Assembly (NCBI GenBank): GCA_963681505.1 | Contig: OY811982.1 | Span: 8,369,044 to 8,433,043 of the forward strand | DNA from: Eunapius fragilis | Taxonomy: Eukaryota; Porifera; Demospongiae; Spongillida; Spongillidae | Reading direction: 5' to 3' | DNA: 64,000 nucleotides | Shown: piece by piece, positions 22,927-33,282 of the stretch | How the letters are laid out: each line of letters opens with the position of its first letter | Position numbering within the stretch: the first letter of the stretch is position 1 | Notes under the pieces: model-generated | Database searches by the model: none | Seen by the model: only the letters and a program-made list of their open reading frames with translations | What the model was told of the DNA's origin: nothing | Made by a program: the position numbers and the translations under genes

Positions 22927-24475
22927 TTCACTCTTCACGAAATCTGCGTATCTCAATGGTTTCTTCACCAGTCTGCCTCTTGCCGTCCTGGGTGGTGGTG
23001 TTGGTCTTTCTTCCACTTGTGGTGAAGTTGAAAGGTTGTTGTCTGTGTTGATGTCTGCTGTTGGACTATTGGGTTGACCCATCTCAAGTGGTTGATCCTC
23101 TTGCTCTGCTTGCACCACAGGTAGTGCAGGATCAGGTTGTCCCATCTCAAGTGGTTGATCCTCTTGCTCTGCTTGCACCACAGGTAGTGCAGGATCTGGT
23201 TGAACAGGTTGTCCCATCTCAAGTGGATCCTCTTGTTGTGCTTGCTCTGTTTGCACCACAGGTATTGGATCAGGTTGTATTACTTGTGATGGTTCCACTG
23301 GTACAGGGTTATCCCAAATATCTGTATCCACTGTTTCACTTGTGGTATTGGATACTCGCTGATGAGCTCTTCGCAGATGCCGACTGTTCCTACGGTACTC
23401 CTTCACGTTTGCAGTTTTGACTACATAGGATCTTGGCATTCCAGCTTTGCCTGTGACCGTTACAGGTACCCATTCTCCTCTCACTTGCATGTATGCCTTG
23501 TCTCCCTTCATTAGTGGAGGTAGTTCCTTTGAACCCCGGTCATGGTAGTACTTTTGCTGCATCTTTTGTTGTTGCATCTGAGCTTGAGTGCTTTTGAAGT
23601 TGACCACTTCAGGTTTCAGACGATTTGATACAGTAGGTATACACGTGCGTAGTCTGCGACTCATCAGAAGTTGGGCAGGTGAACCAACATTGTCAATAGG
23701 AGTGTTCCTGTACTCTAGTATACTCAAGTATGGATCCTGATGGTCTGCTTTGGCCTTGTTCAGAAGTCGTTTCACTGTTTGCACAAATTTCTCAGCCAAT
23801 CCATTCGCTTGCGGATGGTAAGGGCTTGTGGTTATGTGTGTGAAACCCCATTCGTTTCCAAAGCTCTTGAATTCAGCTGATGAGAACTGTGAACCATTGT
23901 CATTTCTCAGGAATCTAGGTATTCCATGCCTGGCAAAGATGGATTTGGTGTACTGTCCGGCTAGTTGTGTCCTCCAGTTGGCAAACTTCAAAGTATCGTG
24001 AGTAGTAGTCAACAAGGAGTAAATAGTCATTGTTGTTCCATTGGAATAGACCTGTTGCCACCGAGTCCCATGGTTTGTCTGGAATTGGTTCTGATATCAG
24101 TGGTTCTTTGCTGTTTGATTCACAGTACCTCTGACATATTTCACACTTTCCCATCATTTTATCTATGTCCTTGCACATTCCTGGCCAGTATATTGCTTCT
24201 CTTGCTCGCTGAGTGCATTTCACGATGCCTAAGTGACCACGGTGAATTCTGGTAAGCATGTCCTTTCTCAGGGATGTGGGTATGACAATTTTCTCACCCT
24301 TTAGAATGATGCCTTCAGCTTCTGAAAGCTCATCCCTGAAGTTCCAGTATGATCGGACATCTTCTGATAGGTCTGTTCTGTCATCTGGCCATCCTGATCT
24401 GATGATGCTTTTCAGTTTCTGCAGATTCTGTGAGTTCTTTGATCTTCTGGATCCCTTTGTCCGTTGCTGGAGCAT
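22927..24475 (-). pseudogene. Gypsy 1 integrase (catalytic D lost, frameshift)
   Basis: Zinc-binding region with IHRGHLGIVKCTQRAREAIYW and CEICQRYC (HHCC). The core starts KPWDSVATGLFQWNNNDYLL: the position that is the first catalytic Asp in the family (xxDLFxW) is Gly here. A frameshift near 23930-23970 separates it from FARHGIPRFLRNDNGSQFSS (second Asp present) and NGLAEKFVQTVKRLL (Glu present). The C-terminal part has KGDKAYMQVRGEWVPVTVTG and SYVVKTANVKEYRRNSRHLR, then a Gln/Pro/Glu-rich tail with about three repeats of a ~23-residue unit containing PALPVVQAEQEDQPLEMGQP. Confidence 0.9.
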
Positions 24476-26060
24476 TCTCTAACACCATGTATACAGCACT
24501 CATCAATTCATCTTCCATTCTATCTGTTGAGATATCAGGTATGTAGGCCCTAGATACGGTGTCTGCGATGACCATGTCTTTTCCAGGTCGGTATTTCAAT
24601 GTGAAGTCGTACCGCTGTAGTCTGAGTAGTAGACGTTGCAGTCTTGGTAGAGCCTGACACAACTGCTTCCGTGTTATTATTTCCAAAGGTTTGTGGTCTG
24701 ATTCTATTTCCACATTGGTACCATATATGTATTGATGGAATTTCTCCAGTGCAAAAACCACAGCTAGAAGTTCCTTTTCTATCTGTGCATAACGAGTTTC
24801 TGCACTTGTCAATGCACGCGAAGCATAGGTCACCGGTCGATTGTCCTGCATGAGAACCACTCCCAGACCCGACTGCGATGCATCACAACTGATTGTGGTG
24901 GGCTTCTTCACGTTGAAGAAAGTTAGAGCTGGTGCTACAGATAACTTCTCTTTGATCTTCTTAAAAGCCGCTACTTGCTCCCACTCCCAGATGAACTGGA
25001 CTTCCTTCTTCAAGAGTTTTCTGATTGGTTGTGTGATGGACGACATGTCTGGAATGAATTTGGCCACATAGTTCAGCACGCCAAGCAGACGTTCTACACC
25101 TTTCTTGTCTTGAGGTGGTGGCATGTCAGTGATTGCACGAACTCTCTCAGGTGAAATTCCTTGTGCGTTGATCACATGGCCAAGGTAGGTGACTTGTGAC
25201 ATTCCAAACTGACATTTGTCTCTGTTCAGAGTCAAGTTGACGTCCTTGCATCTCTGAAGTACTGCTTTCAGCCGTTGATTGTGGTCTGTTTCTGTGTGTC
25301 CCCACACTAGTATATCGTCAATGTCTGTCTCCACACCTGGCAGATCTCCAAAGCACTGACGCATCCTTTTCTGGAATACTTCCTGGGCTGACTTTATCCC
25401 AAATGGCATTCGTGTATAGCAATATCAACCAAAGGGACTGTTGAAAGTTGTGAGCAGCTGACTGTCACTGTCCAATGAGATTTGCCAATAGCCATGACTT
25501 GCATCCAGTCTTGAGAAGACTCTTGCTCCTGAGAGGCGAGTGGAAATGTCTTCCAGAGTTGGCAGTTGGTAGTACTCTCGCTGAATTGCTTTGTTAAGCG
25601 CTCTTGGGTCTAGACAAATTCGCAACTTGCGCGTCTTGGGTTTCTCCACAACCACCATTGAGTTCACCCATTCAGTTAGTTCGTCTACTTTCCTTATGAC
25701 CTGCATTGCTTCCATTTTGTCTAGTTCCTCCTTTATTCGATCCTTTAGTGCTACAGATGGGTTCCTGGGTGGACATATTGTTGGACGTATGTCTGGATCC
25801 ATTTTGATGTGGTAGGAAGTTTTTAGACAGCCAAGGCCTTTGAATAGTTGTTGATACTGAGCTATTATCTTGTCAGTCTTTTCCACACTAAGTATCACCT
25901 TGATCAATCCCAGGTCCTGTGAGGTTTTGAAACTTAATATTGGATCTTGGTTCGTCTTTACGATGAAGAACTCAAGGTTGTTGTCTTGACAACACAGATT
26001 GCATCGACCTACTATTGGTAGAGTGTCACCAGAGTACGTGGTTAGTTTTGTTGAAGATTG
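24381..26060 (-). pseudogene. Gypsy 1 reverse transcriptase and RNase H (one in-frame stop)
   Basis: RT fingers and palm: PPRNPSVALKDRIKEELDKM, MVVVEKPKTRKLRICLDPRALN, FSRLDASHGYWQISLD, TTFNSPFG, then TGA at 25425-25427 where RYCYTR is normal (probable CGA to TGA), then MPFGIKSAQEVFQKRM and the catalytic ETDIDDILVWG. Connection: PERVRAITDMPPPQDKKGVERLLG. RNase H: TISCDASQSGLGVVLMQ, YAQIEKELLAVVFALEKF, IESDHKPL, RPGKDMVIADTVSRA. The frame runs out near 24381 at a frameshift into integrase. The enzyme would copy RNA to DNA and remove the RNA strand in the cytoplasmic particle; this copy cannot be translated through. Confidence 0.93.
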
Positions 26061-27043
26061 TTATAGTTCTGGCTTGTTTCTCAACTTCTGGAAGATTTTC
26101 CAAGGAAGAATGTTGGCTTGAGATCCTGTGTCGATCTTCAGTCTGATTGACAGTCCATGAATCTCTAGATTCACATAACATTCATTCTCACTAGAATATG
26201 GCCTCCCTTTGCCAAGAGCACCGATAAATCTGTGATCCTCGACTTCTTCCTTCTTTGATAGTGTGTCAATCTTCTTTCTGGACTTGCAGCATTTGGCAAA
26301 GTGGTTGAATTTGCCACAGTTATGACATTTCTTCCCATAAGCAGGGCAGTTTCGTTTGGGGTGTACTGTGCCACAGTTATGACAGTTACCTGGAACAAAC
26401 TGCTTTTGACTTCCTGCTTTGCTCTGGGTTGCAAACCTTTCCGCACTATTTTGTTTGCTGTGCTTCATAGCATGTATTACTGGATCGGTTACTGCCTCTT
26501 CGCTGATGCACTTCATCTGTTTTTTAGACACCTCCTCTGCACGACAGATCTGTATTGCTTTGCCCAGCGTTAGGTCTTGTTCGCGCAAAAGTCGTTCTTT
26601 CACTCGATCCAAGGTTACACCACAAACGATCCTGTCTCGTATTAGCTCATCTTGCAGCTCTTTAAGTGGCATTCATTTGCTAGCAATCGTAGGGCTGTGA
26701 CGAACTGGTCGATTGTCTCGCTTTTTTCCTGGAGCCTCGAGTTAAATTTGTAGCGCTCTACCGCTACATTTTGCTTTGGCTTGCAGTAGTCTTCAAACTT
26801 CGTGAAGAGAACATCTATCTTGTCCTTCTCGTCGTTCGTGAACACCATGGAGTTGTATATGTCTCTGCCTGTACTTCCGATAACATAAAAGAATACTGCG
26901 CACTTTTCTTTCTCCGACTTGTCCGGGATACTGAGGTTAAGGTACAGCTCCATTGTTTGCCGCCAGCACCTCCATTTCTCTGCAATCGATGAACCATCGC
27001 CCGTCGAGAAGACCATTTCTGTGAGTGGTTTCAAGTGTTCCAT
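26061..27043 (-). pseudogene. Gypsy 1 gag and protease (frameshifted)
   Basis: Start ATG at 27043 lies about 25 bp after the LTR. Residues 1-130 are capsid-like (WRCWRQTMELYLN..., LFTKFEDYCKPKQNVAVERY, ...RLLANECHL). A one-base frameshift near 26660 leads into LKELQDELIRDRIVCG. Two zinc knuckles follow: CHNCGTVHPKRNC (CX2CX3HX4C, one residue short) and CHNCGKFNHFAKC (CX2CX4HX4C), which package RNA. The aspartic protease motif LKIDTGSQANILP lies near 26120. The frame ends at an in-frame TAA at 26061 inside the protease region, where related polyproteins read on into RT. Confidence 0.9.
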
Positions 27044-27051
27044 GTTGAAAA

Positions 27052-27068
27052 TATCCCTTCTGACACCA
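27052..27068 (-). promoter_or_regulatory. Primer-binding site of gypsy 1
   Basis: Read on the minus strand, TGGTGTCAGAAGGGATA follows the 5' LTR directly. The leading TGG pairs with a tRNA 3' CCA end; I do not assign the tRNA species. Confidence 0.75.
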
Positions 27069-27247
27069 TGTAATGTTTGGTCTCCGACTCTATAGACAAC
27101 TCACTAGAGCGATCTGACAGGATTGACAATGTATTCAGCTATGCAAGGTACAATCACGCACCAACAAAAAGAACACGCTAGTTACTCGTTCCCAGTTCGA
27201 ATCTAATCTCTCGTGAGCTCACTCAATTATTATCGAACTATATTACA
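27069..27247 (-). repeat. 5' LTR of gypsy 1
   Basis: 179 bp, tgtaatgtttgg...tatattaca on the plus strand. It lies upstream of gag in the direction of transcription. Confidence 0.95.
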
Positions 27248-28178
27248 TCCACAGCATGCATGCAGTTACTCACAACTATCTGCCATCAGGGGTTTCAGTG
27301 GGGACATAAATGACATTCATGTGTTAGGCGGTTAATTAATTGTGTCATTCCAAAAATGTGATCTATTGTGAAACGTCACATGTTGACACAAAATCCACGC
27401 GTGTAGTACATGTTTACACACCACATCAATTAATGGCGTCTGAACATATTAAAAATCATTGCCAAAACGTCACAATACGATTAATTTCACTTATGTCCCC
27501 AAACCCCTGTGCCATACTCCAGTTGTCCACGTACTACGGGATCAACTACTCGTCTGCCTGCTCCATAGCTATCTGCCACCGATCACTACCGCTCTCAAAG
27601 ATTGATTATGTGTCTTGTCGTCTTCGCACCGTTCGAAATCATACGCGCAAGTCAACGTCTAAAACTTAAAGCGAAATTTCAAAAGCTTCTTCTGCAGTAT
27701 ACAATTGAGGTCCCCAGACTACATTACGCAATAAACATTGCTCACAGTAACGTGTGGTGGTTATAAATGTCCCAGCCCACAGGATGTAGTTGAATATTCA
27801 TGAACTCCGATGAATGGAAGCGGTTTGCGTAGGTACAATAGCTCGATTCGAGCGGGAAACTTGAAACAACTTTGCACGACTGTATTTCTGTAACGGATTG
27901 CACAAAAATTAACGAACAGAACAAATCGATAGGTATAGGACCTCTCTACCTATAAACCGAATTTGAAGCGTTTTGATTACTCATACAGAAAGTTATGGCG
28001 GGTTTGAACCCGGAGGGGAATCGAGCATTGCAATACTGGCACGGAGCAAGTGCGAGACCCCAAAATGTATTTACCATAGAGAAATCGTGAGGTATGAAGT
28101 GTTGAGAATAGAAAGTTCATAGCGTTAACCGTTAGGAAGATATAGTGATGTAAACGAGACGCATTTTAATAACATTAT

Positions 28179-28228
28179 CATGAAGGTCCATTAATGTCAG
28201 TTATCATTTATACTGATCACCAACTCAC
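28179..28228. repeat. Start of the duplicated intron unit of the ankyrin array
   Basis: catgaaggtccatyaatgtc + agttatcatttatactgatc recurs before several exons (28629, 29337, 29899), showing that exons were duplicated with their introns. Confidence 0.8.
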
Positions 28229-28330
28229 TCTGTTTTTAATGTTCACATCAATATCAGGAGTGGAAAGGAGACGTTTCACACAAGTAGTACTCCGTCCCCT
28301 TAGAGCAAGGTGTAATGGAGTATCACCATT
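28229..28330 (-). CDS. Ankyrin-repeat exon b
   Basis: 34 codons, acceptor CCCACTAG, donor GTGAGTTGG. Repeat NGDTPLHLALRGRSTTCV then KRLLSTPDIDVNIKNR: TPLH is intact, the usual GH turn is GR, and PDID replaces PGID. It lies just outside the right end of the large palindrome. Confidence 0.8.
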
Positions 28331-28679
28331 CTAGTGGGTACAATAGTTTCAGTCAACATGGTGGGTACGTAATATTTGGCTATGTGAAAAGGAAAGGTCA
28401 TTGAAATATTGCAGGTAATGGAGATAACAGCATGTGGGCGGATAGAAGAGAGTTGGGAGGAAGAGGAGAATAAAGTAGAGTGAGTGACAGAGTAAGAAGG
28501 GAGGGAGGAGGGGGAATGACAGAATCAAGGGAGGAGGAGGGTGGCCACAGTGTTTCATTAATGTAAAAACAACCTTCTGAAACAACCTTTCAGGAGCTCC
28601 TCCATACCAAGAAATGTGTAACAATGGATCATGAAGGTCCATCAATGTCAGTTATCATTTATATTGATCACCAACTCAC
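28331..28679. other. Intron b-c
   Basis: Purine-rich stretch (aagaaggga-ggaggagggg) flanked by the duplicated-intron blocks gtgggtacaatag and aatggatcatgaaggtcc. Confidence 0.6.
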
Positions 28680-28781
28680 CACATCTTTAATGTTCACATC
28701 AACACCAGGAATGGAAAGGAGATGTTCCATACAAGTAGGATAACCTCTCCATGCAACACAGTGTAATTGAGTAAAACCATA
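28680..28781 (-). CDS. Ankyrin-repeat exon c
   Basis: 34 codons, acceptor CCCACTCCAG, donor GTGAGTTGG. Repeat YGFTQLHCVAWRGYPTCM then EHLLSIPGVDVNIKDV. TPLH has become TQLH and the GH turn is GY, so packing may be weakened; the open frame and both splice sites are intact. Confidence 0.75.
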
Positions 28782-28879
28782 CTGGAGTGGGTACAATAGT
28801 TCAGTCAACATGGTGGGTACAATCCACACATATATGGCTATGCAAAAACTGCTGGTGATGGCGGTGAAGGAAGGGGAGG

Positions 28880-29210
28880 AAGGTACAAAGGTCAGGAGGT
28901 GGTGTGGGGAAGGAGGTCAGGAAGTGGGGCAGGGAGGAGGTGGGGAAGGGAGGAGGGTGGGAAGGTGAGGTGGGGAGGTGGGGTGGGGAGGAGGGTGTGG
29001 AGAAGGAAAGGTGGGGGAGGAGGGGTGGGGAAGGAGGAAGGGTGGAGGAGGAGAGGTGGTGGAGGAGGATGGGCGGGGAGGAGGGGAAGGTGAGGGGGAG
29101 GAGGGGTGGGGAGGGGAAGGATGGGTGGGGGAGGGGAGGAGGATGAGGTGTGGGGGAGGAGGGAGAGGGTAGAGGAGGAGGAGGATGAAGTGGAGGAAAG
29201 CGAGGAGGGG
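28880..29210. repeat. Polypurine (GGGGAGGA-type) tract
   Basis: About 330 bp of almost pure G/A on the plus strand (C/T on the coding strand of the ankyrin array), built from gtggggaggagg-like units. Frames across it are low-complexity artefacts. Confidence 0.95.
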
Positions 29211-29386
29211 GAATGACAGAATGAAGATAGGAGGTAGGAGGTCACAGTGCTTATTGAATTCAAAAAAACCTTCTGCAACAAAATTTCAGGTGCTCCTCTA
29301 CACCATTTGTGTGCCAAGAAATGTGCAACAATGGATCATGAAGGTCCTTCAATGTCAGTTATCATTTACATTGATCACCAACTCAC

Positions 29387-29485
29387 CCAGCCTTTAATGT
29401 TCACATCAATACCAGGAGTGGAAAGGAGACGTTTCGCACAAGTAGTATCATCTGTACTTGCAGCAAGGAATGGAGTATCACCATT
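29387..29485 (-). CDS. Ankyrin-repeat exon d (degraded)
   Basis: 99 bp, 33 codons, in frame with GTGAGTTGG donor and CCACTCCAG acceptor. It reads NGDTPFLAASTDDTTCAK then RLLSTPGIDVNIKGW. The LH of TPLH and the GH turn are lost, so the first helix is damaged although the 3' half is canonical. Confidence 0.65.
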
Positions 29486-29544
29486 CTGGAGTGGGCACAA
29501 TAGTTCAGTCAACATATATATGGCTATGCAAAAACTGCTGGTGA

Positions 29545-29790
29545 TGGCGGTGAAGGAGGGTGAGGAAGGGTACGAAGGTTAGGAGGTGGTGTGGGGAAGG
29601 AGGTCAGAAGGTGGGGTGGGGGAGGAGGTGGGGAAGGGCAGATGGTGAGGAGGTGGGGTGGGGAGGAGGGTGTGGAGAAGGAAAGGTGGGGGAGGAGGGG
29701 TGGTGGAGGAGGATGAGGGGTGGGGAGGAGGAAGATGAAGTGGATGAGGAGAACAAGGAGGGGTAGGAGGAGACAGAATGACAGAATGTA
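29545..29790. repeat. Second polypurine tract
   Basis: Same gtggggaggagg composition as 28880-29210, in the equivalent intron position after exon d; a third, shorter run is at 29945-30030. Confidence 0.93.
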
Positions 29791-30023
29791 GGTGGGAGGT
29801 AGGAGGGGTTCATAGTGCTTATTGAATTCAAAAAACCTTCTCCAACAACCTTTCAGGTGCACACCATGTGTGTGATAAGAAATGTGCAACAACGGATCAC
29901 GAAGGTCCATCAATGTCAGTTATCATTTATATTGATCACCAACATCAAGGAGGGGTGGGGGAGGAGGAGGGATGGGGGAGGAGGAGGGGTGGGGGAGGAG
30001 GAGGGGTGGGGGAGGAGGAGGGG

Positions 30024-30115
30024 TGGCCATATGTAGCAGAGGAGGACCATATGTAGTAGAGGGGGGCCATATGTAGCAGAGGCGGACCATATGTACACGA
30101 GGAGGGACGATATGT
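30024..30115. repeat. ~20-bp minisatellite 'ccatatgtagcagaggggga'
   Basis: About five units next to exon e. The same unit recurs at 30466, 33283, 57935, 59227 and 61380, always in introns of the ankyrin array. Confidence 0.9.
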
Positions 30116-30152
30116 ATCATATCAAACGCTGCATTATTTATAGACAACTTAC

Positions 30153-30254
30153 ATCACTCTTAATGTTCTCATCAATACCAGGAGTGGAAAGGAGACATCC
30201 CGCACAAGTTGTGTGACCTTGCCTAAGAGCAATGCTTAATGGCGTATCACCATT
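30153..30254 (-). CDS. Ankyrin-repeat exon e
   Basis: 34 codons, acceptor CCCACTCCAG, donor GTAAGTTGTC. Repeat NGDTPLSIALRQGHTTCA then GCLLSTPGIDENIKSD. TPLH is TPLS and DVN is DEN; GH is kept. Confidence 0.78.
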
Positions 30255-30465
30255 CTGGAGTGGGTACAATAGTTCAGACAACATAAACAATGTACACATG
30301 GAACATACATCAAACTTCTGGAGAATATATGCGATTAGCTGGGCAGGTGAGTTTCACAGGGTGGGTCAAACAGATCATAGGTTTTGTTTAGCTATCAGTA
30401 AGGCATTGTCAGTTCAATTCATTAAAGGAAGAAATGGTAGTGAGTATAATGAGAGGAACCAGATG

Positions 30466-30568
30466 TAGCAGAGGGGGAGCATATGTAGCAGAGGGGGGAC
30501 CATGTATAGCACAGAGGACTATATGTAGCAGAGAGGTGACTATATGTAGCAGAAGGGGACTACATGTA
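30466..30568. repeat. ~20-bp minisatellite, intron e-f
   Basis: About five units of atgtagcagagggggacyat. Confidence 0.85.
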
Positions 30569-30743
30569 GCAGGGCGGCAGGGACCATGTGCTCATACATA
30601 CACTCCTGCACTATCTCATAGCCTGAGTCAGTATCTGTAATACTCCAAATCAAAATAATGCCTCACTGTACCCGTTACATTTAAATCACCAACGCACTAT
30701 TCCTTTAATGTACCCATAAAGCATAAGGTGTCTTGGAACCCTG

Positions 30744-30767
30744 CCCCCCCCCCCCCCCCCCCCCCCG
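30744..30767. repeat. C-homopolymer
   Basis: More than 20 consecutive C; copy 2 of the segmental duplication has only a short, mixed cccctccccct here (59676-59690). Confidence 0.95.
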
Positions 30768-30894
30768 GGACATCGATAAAAGTCATTACATAATAGTGAT
30801 GTATCAACACACTATTTCATAATCCTCTCTGTTCCCGTCCTGCCATAAATATATTATTCACATAACAACTAAAACTTTTAATGGACTTACTCAC

Positions 30895-30996
30895 CCCATT
30901 TTTAATGTTCACATCAATACCAGGAGTGGTAAGGAGACATTCCACATACCAAGTATGACCTCTCATTGCAGCACGGTGTAATGGAGTATCACCACA
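30895..30996 (-). CDS. Ankyrin-repeat exon f
   Basis: 34 codons, acceptor CCCACTCCAG, donor GTGAGTAAGTCC. Repeat CGDTPLHRAAMRGHTWYV then ECLLTTPGIDVNIKNG, fully canonical apart from the extra loop residue. It is the duplicate of exon l at 59815, which differs at the first residue (Y) and AAV for AAM. Confidence 0.87.
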
Positions 30997-31991
30997 CTGG
31001 AGTGGGTACAATACTTTAGTCTTAGAATTTATAAACTTTAGCAAAAAAAATTCATGGACTTTCATATTAGAAACAAATTCAATTTGTATCAGTAGCCATG
31101 TTTTAGGCATTGAAGAGATACTTGTTTTCTATGATATATCAACCATGACACAGATTCAAAAGTGGCCAGATGATATCATATACCACCCCACCCCCCTCCC
31201 CCCACCCACCCCCACCCTCCCCTGGGCCTATCTTCAATATTAGTGTACATGTATACCACAGAGCACTATCGGACGTTTTGCCGTTCAATTTCTTGCTGTG
31301 GCTGATCGCTCGTTATCACCATCAGCCATTTACTATACGACTAGGCAAAACTAATTATCCCCGCTGATAGGATGAATGACCAATTGCGATTGTGCAAGCA
31401 GGGTGAAATGTTGCGGGTGTTGTTATGGCAAAAAAGCTTGTAGCAGATACTACAGATGGAAGTCAAGAAACAAAAAAGCGACTAGTTAAATCATTCGCAA
31501 AGTGGCAGTGATAGTTCGAGCGTGAACAACAATAGCTTTCTTGGCTGCGTTATGGCGTTGATAAAGCAAACCGCAATGTAGAATTGTATACATAATGAGT
31601 CTGACCATGTTTGACCTGGGGGCGGATTTCGGCAGGGGGGTCTAATAACTATATTCACAAGTGGGGGTGGGTATGGGAGGGGGCATGCCCTTCCTGTGAC
31701 TGCCAGGGGGTCTGGGGGAGCGCTACTAGCTCTCCCAGTGTGGTCGCTACCTCGCATAGTGCTCATTGAACGCTTCATATTCAATTAATTCACGTGTTTA
31801 ATTATTCAGAGTTAATTATTATTAGCTTGGAGGGGGGGGTCTTTCGACCCCAAAGGACCCCCCCCCCCCCCCCCCCCCCTTCCGTGAGCACCACTGCCAA
31901 CTGCCTCTTGTGTGACATTTTGAATACCTAAAAGGAATTACAAACCGCTCTGTATACCAATGATCAAGAAAAGACATTAATTACATATCTC
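30997..31991. other. Long intron f-g, left part
   Basis: Contains low-complexity C-rich sequence (31183-31225), a G-rich block with gggggtctaataactatatt, a C22 tract (31857-31880) and gagcaccactgccaactgcc, all shared with 60100-60850. The last block resembles a hAT-type terminus (cagtggtgctca on the minus strand), but I cannot find its partner. Confidence 0.55.
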
Positions 31992-32807
31992 CGAGGGGGG
32001 GGCAAGGAAATCTGTATGGACCCCATCATCCAATACTGTAGAGCTTGAAGAGAGAATTACAAATCTACTTTTAAAATAAAAATCTGATTTAAGAGAAAAA
32101 AGATACAGGGGATCTGAAAAAGTGGGTGTAGGGGTACTACCCTACACCCCTTACATTTTATGGCATTTTTGTATCTTTTTTGTTTCGCTTCAGATTCACA
32201 TGGGATTCACATCGATCGATTCACCGCAGTGAAAATAGCTTGTTAGGACCGAAGTACAACGTGTAAACCCTCACTAAAACCTTGAGCATGTTTTAACTCG
32301 GTAACTAAACCTACCACACGTATCTCGGAAATGGCCGGGTTAAAACGTTAATTACATCGTTCTAGGTTTTAGCGAGGGTCTACAAAATGGGCTATTCCAG
32401 TTTAAAATCGTACATGGGTACTGATGACTAATCTGCATACCACCGGATAATAGCTAGTAATCTTAGAATACTAGTGGTTATCCGGAGGTATGCAGAGTAT
32501 GTCATCAGTACCCCTGTACGATTTTAAACTGGAATAGCCCAATGTACTTGGGTGCTAATGATTTACCTTCACTGCGAGGAATCGATCGGTGTGACTCCCA
32601 CGTGAATCTGAAGTGAAATACGAAAATGCGATAAAATGTAAGGAGCGAAGGAGCGTAGGGCGGTACCCCCTACGCCCTCGTTTTTAAATCCTTCGTATGT
32701 TTTTTCTCTTAAGATTTTGAAAGCAGATTTGTAATCCTCTCTTCAAGCTCTACAGTATTGGACGATGGGGTCCATACAGATTTCTTTGCCCCCCCCCCCC
32801 CCCCCCG
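31992..32807. mobile_element. 816-bp foldback element with 8-bp target duplication
   Basis: Left arm from 31992 (cgagg...gcaaggaaatctgtatgg) and right arm to 32807 (ccatacagatttctttgccc...cg) are reverse complements for about 370 bp each. Inner block 32392-32425 (gctattccagtttaaaatcg) pairs with 32520-32547, around a central hairpin with ccggataatagctagtaa/ggttatccgg. The 8 bp catatctc flanks both ends (31984-31991, 32808-32815). The duplicated locus at 60893-60912 lacks the element. No ORF. Target duplication length suggests hAT (or P) superfamily. Confidence 0.9.
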
Positions 32808-32913
32808 CATATCTCTATTTAATATTCCACTCCTCATCTTTTCTGTCCCCGTTGTGCCATACACTAAAAAATTCCTGCAGGAATGTCTATTCACTTTCAA
32901 TGGACAGACTCAC

Positions 32914-33018
32914 ACTGCCATCTCTAATGTTCACATCAATACCAGGAGTGGAAAGGAGATATTCCACACACGTAGTATGACCTCTCCATGTAGCAAAGTG
33001 TAATGGAGTATCACCATT
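32914..33018 (-). CDS. Ankyrin-repeat exon g
   Basis: 105 bp, 35 codons, acceptor CCACTCTAG, donor GTGAGTCTGTCC. Repeat NGDTPLHFATWRGHTTCV then EYLLSTPGIDVNIRDGS, canonical, with one extra 3' codon shared with its duplicate, exon m (61000-61104). Confidence 0.85.
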
Positions 33019-33282
33019 CTAGAGTGGGTATAATACTTGTAGTTCAGTCAACATGGTGGTACAATGTGCACATGTACATCAAACCTCTAAATTACATGCC
33101 TGCGATTGGCTGGGTAGGTGAGTTTCATAGGGTGATCAAACTGATCAATTATTATATGTAACTAACACTAAATGCCTCCATGCTATCATTGTAGGACTTG
33201 ATGTACACAACCACACCCCGTACTTTTGTTCAGTACTATTTTAGAGCTGTGTAATAGCCCTAGGCCTGGTTCAACTAGCGGA

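Larger units (their letters stand above)
22733..27247 (-). mobile_element. Ty3/gypsy LTR retrotransposon 1 (structurally complete, coding-dead)
   Basis: Minus-strand element of 4515 bp with two 179-bp LTRs (TG...CA), a primer-binding site, a polypurine tract and gag-protease-RT-RNase H-integrase in the Ty3/gypsy order. The 5-bp target duplication tccac is at 22728-22732 and 27248-27252. The two LTRs differ at about eight positions, so the insertion is not recent. The reading frame is broken in gag, after protease, in RT and twice around integrase, and one integrase catalytic residue is lost. It has no envelope gene. Confidence 0.95.
20247..28178. mobile_element. Large palindrome (about 1.6-kb arms) split by a gypsy insertion
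   Basis: Left arm 20247-21855; right arm 22008-22732 continuing at 27253-28178 once the gypsy element and one tccac copy are removed. The joined right arm (gggtccactccac-agcatgcatgc) matches the left-arm sequence at 21170-21200 exactly across the junction. The centre holds a G17 tract (21992-22008) and tandem repeats. The outer ends resemble composite-repeat module U (tataaaaatgcgtctcg... with the ttcggtttat and gttctgttcgttaa blocks). No transposase and no clear outer target duplication are seen. Confidence 0.85.

Noticed and set aside
28892..29317. 141-codon proline/serine-rich minus-strand frame, and Gly/Arg/Glu-rich plus-strand frames
   Set aside because: They are translations of the polypurine/polypyrimidine tract; composition explains the open frame.
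31605..31905. Second hAT MITE (gggggcggatttcggcaggg ... gagcaccactg)
   Set aside because: One end looks hAT-like (cagtggtgctc on the minus strand), but the other end does not match it and no flanking duplication is visible.
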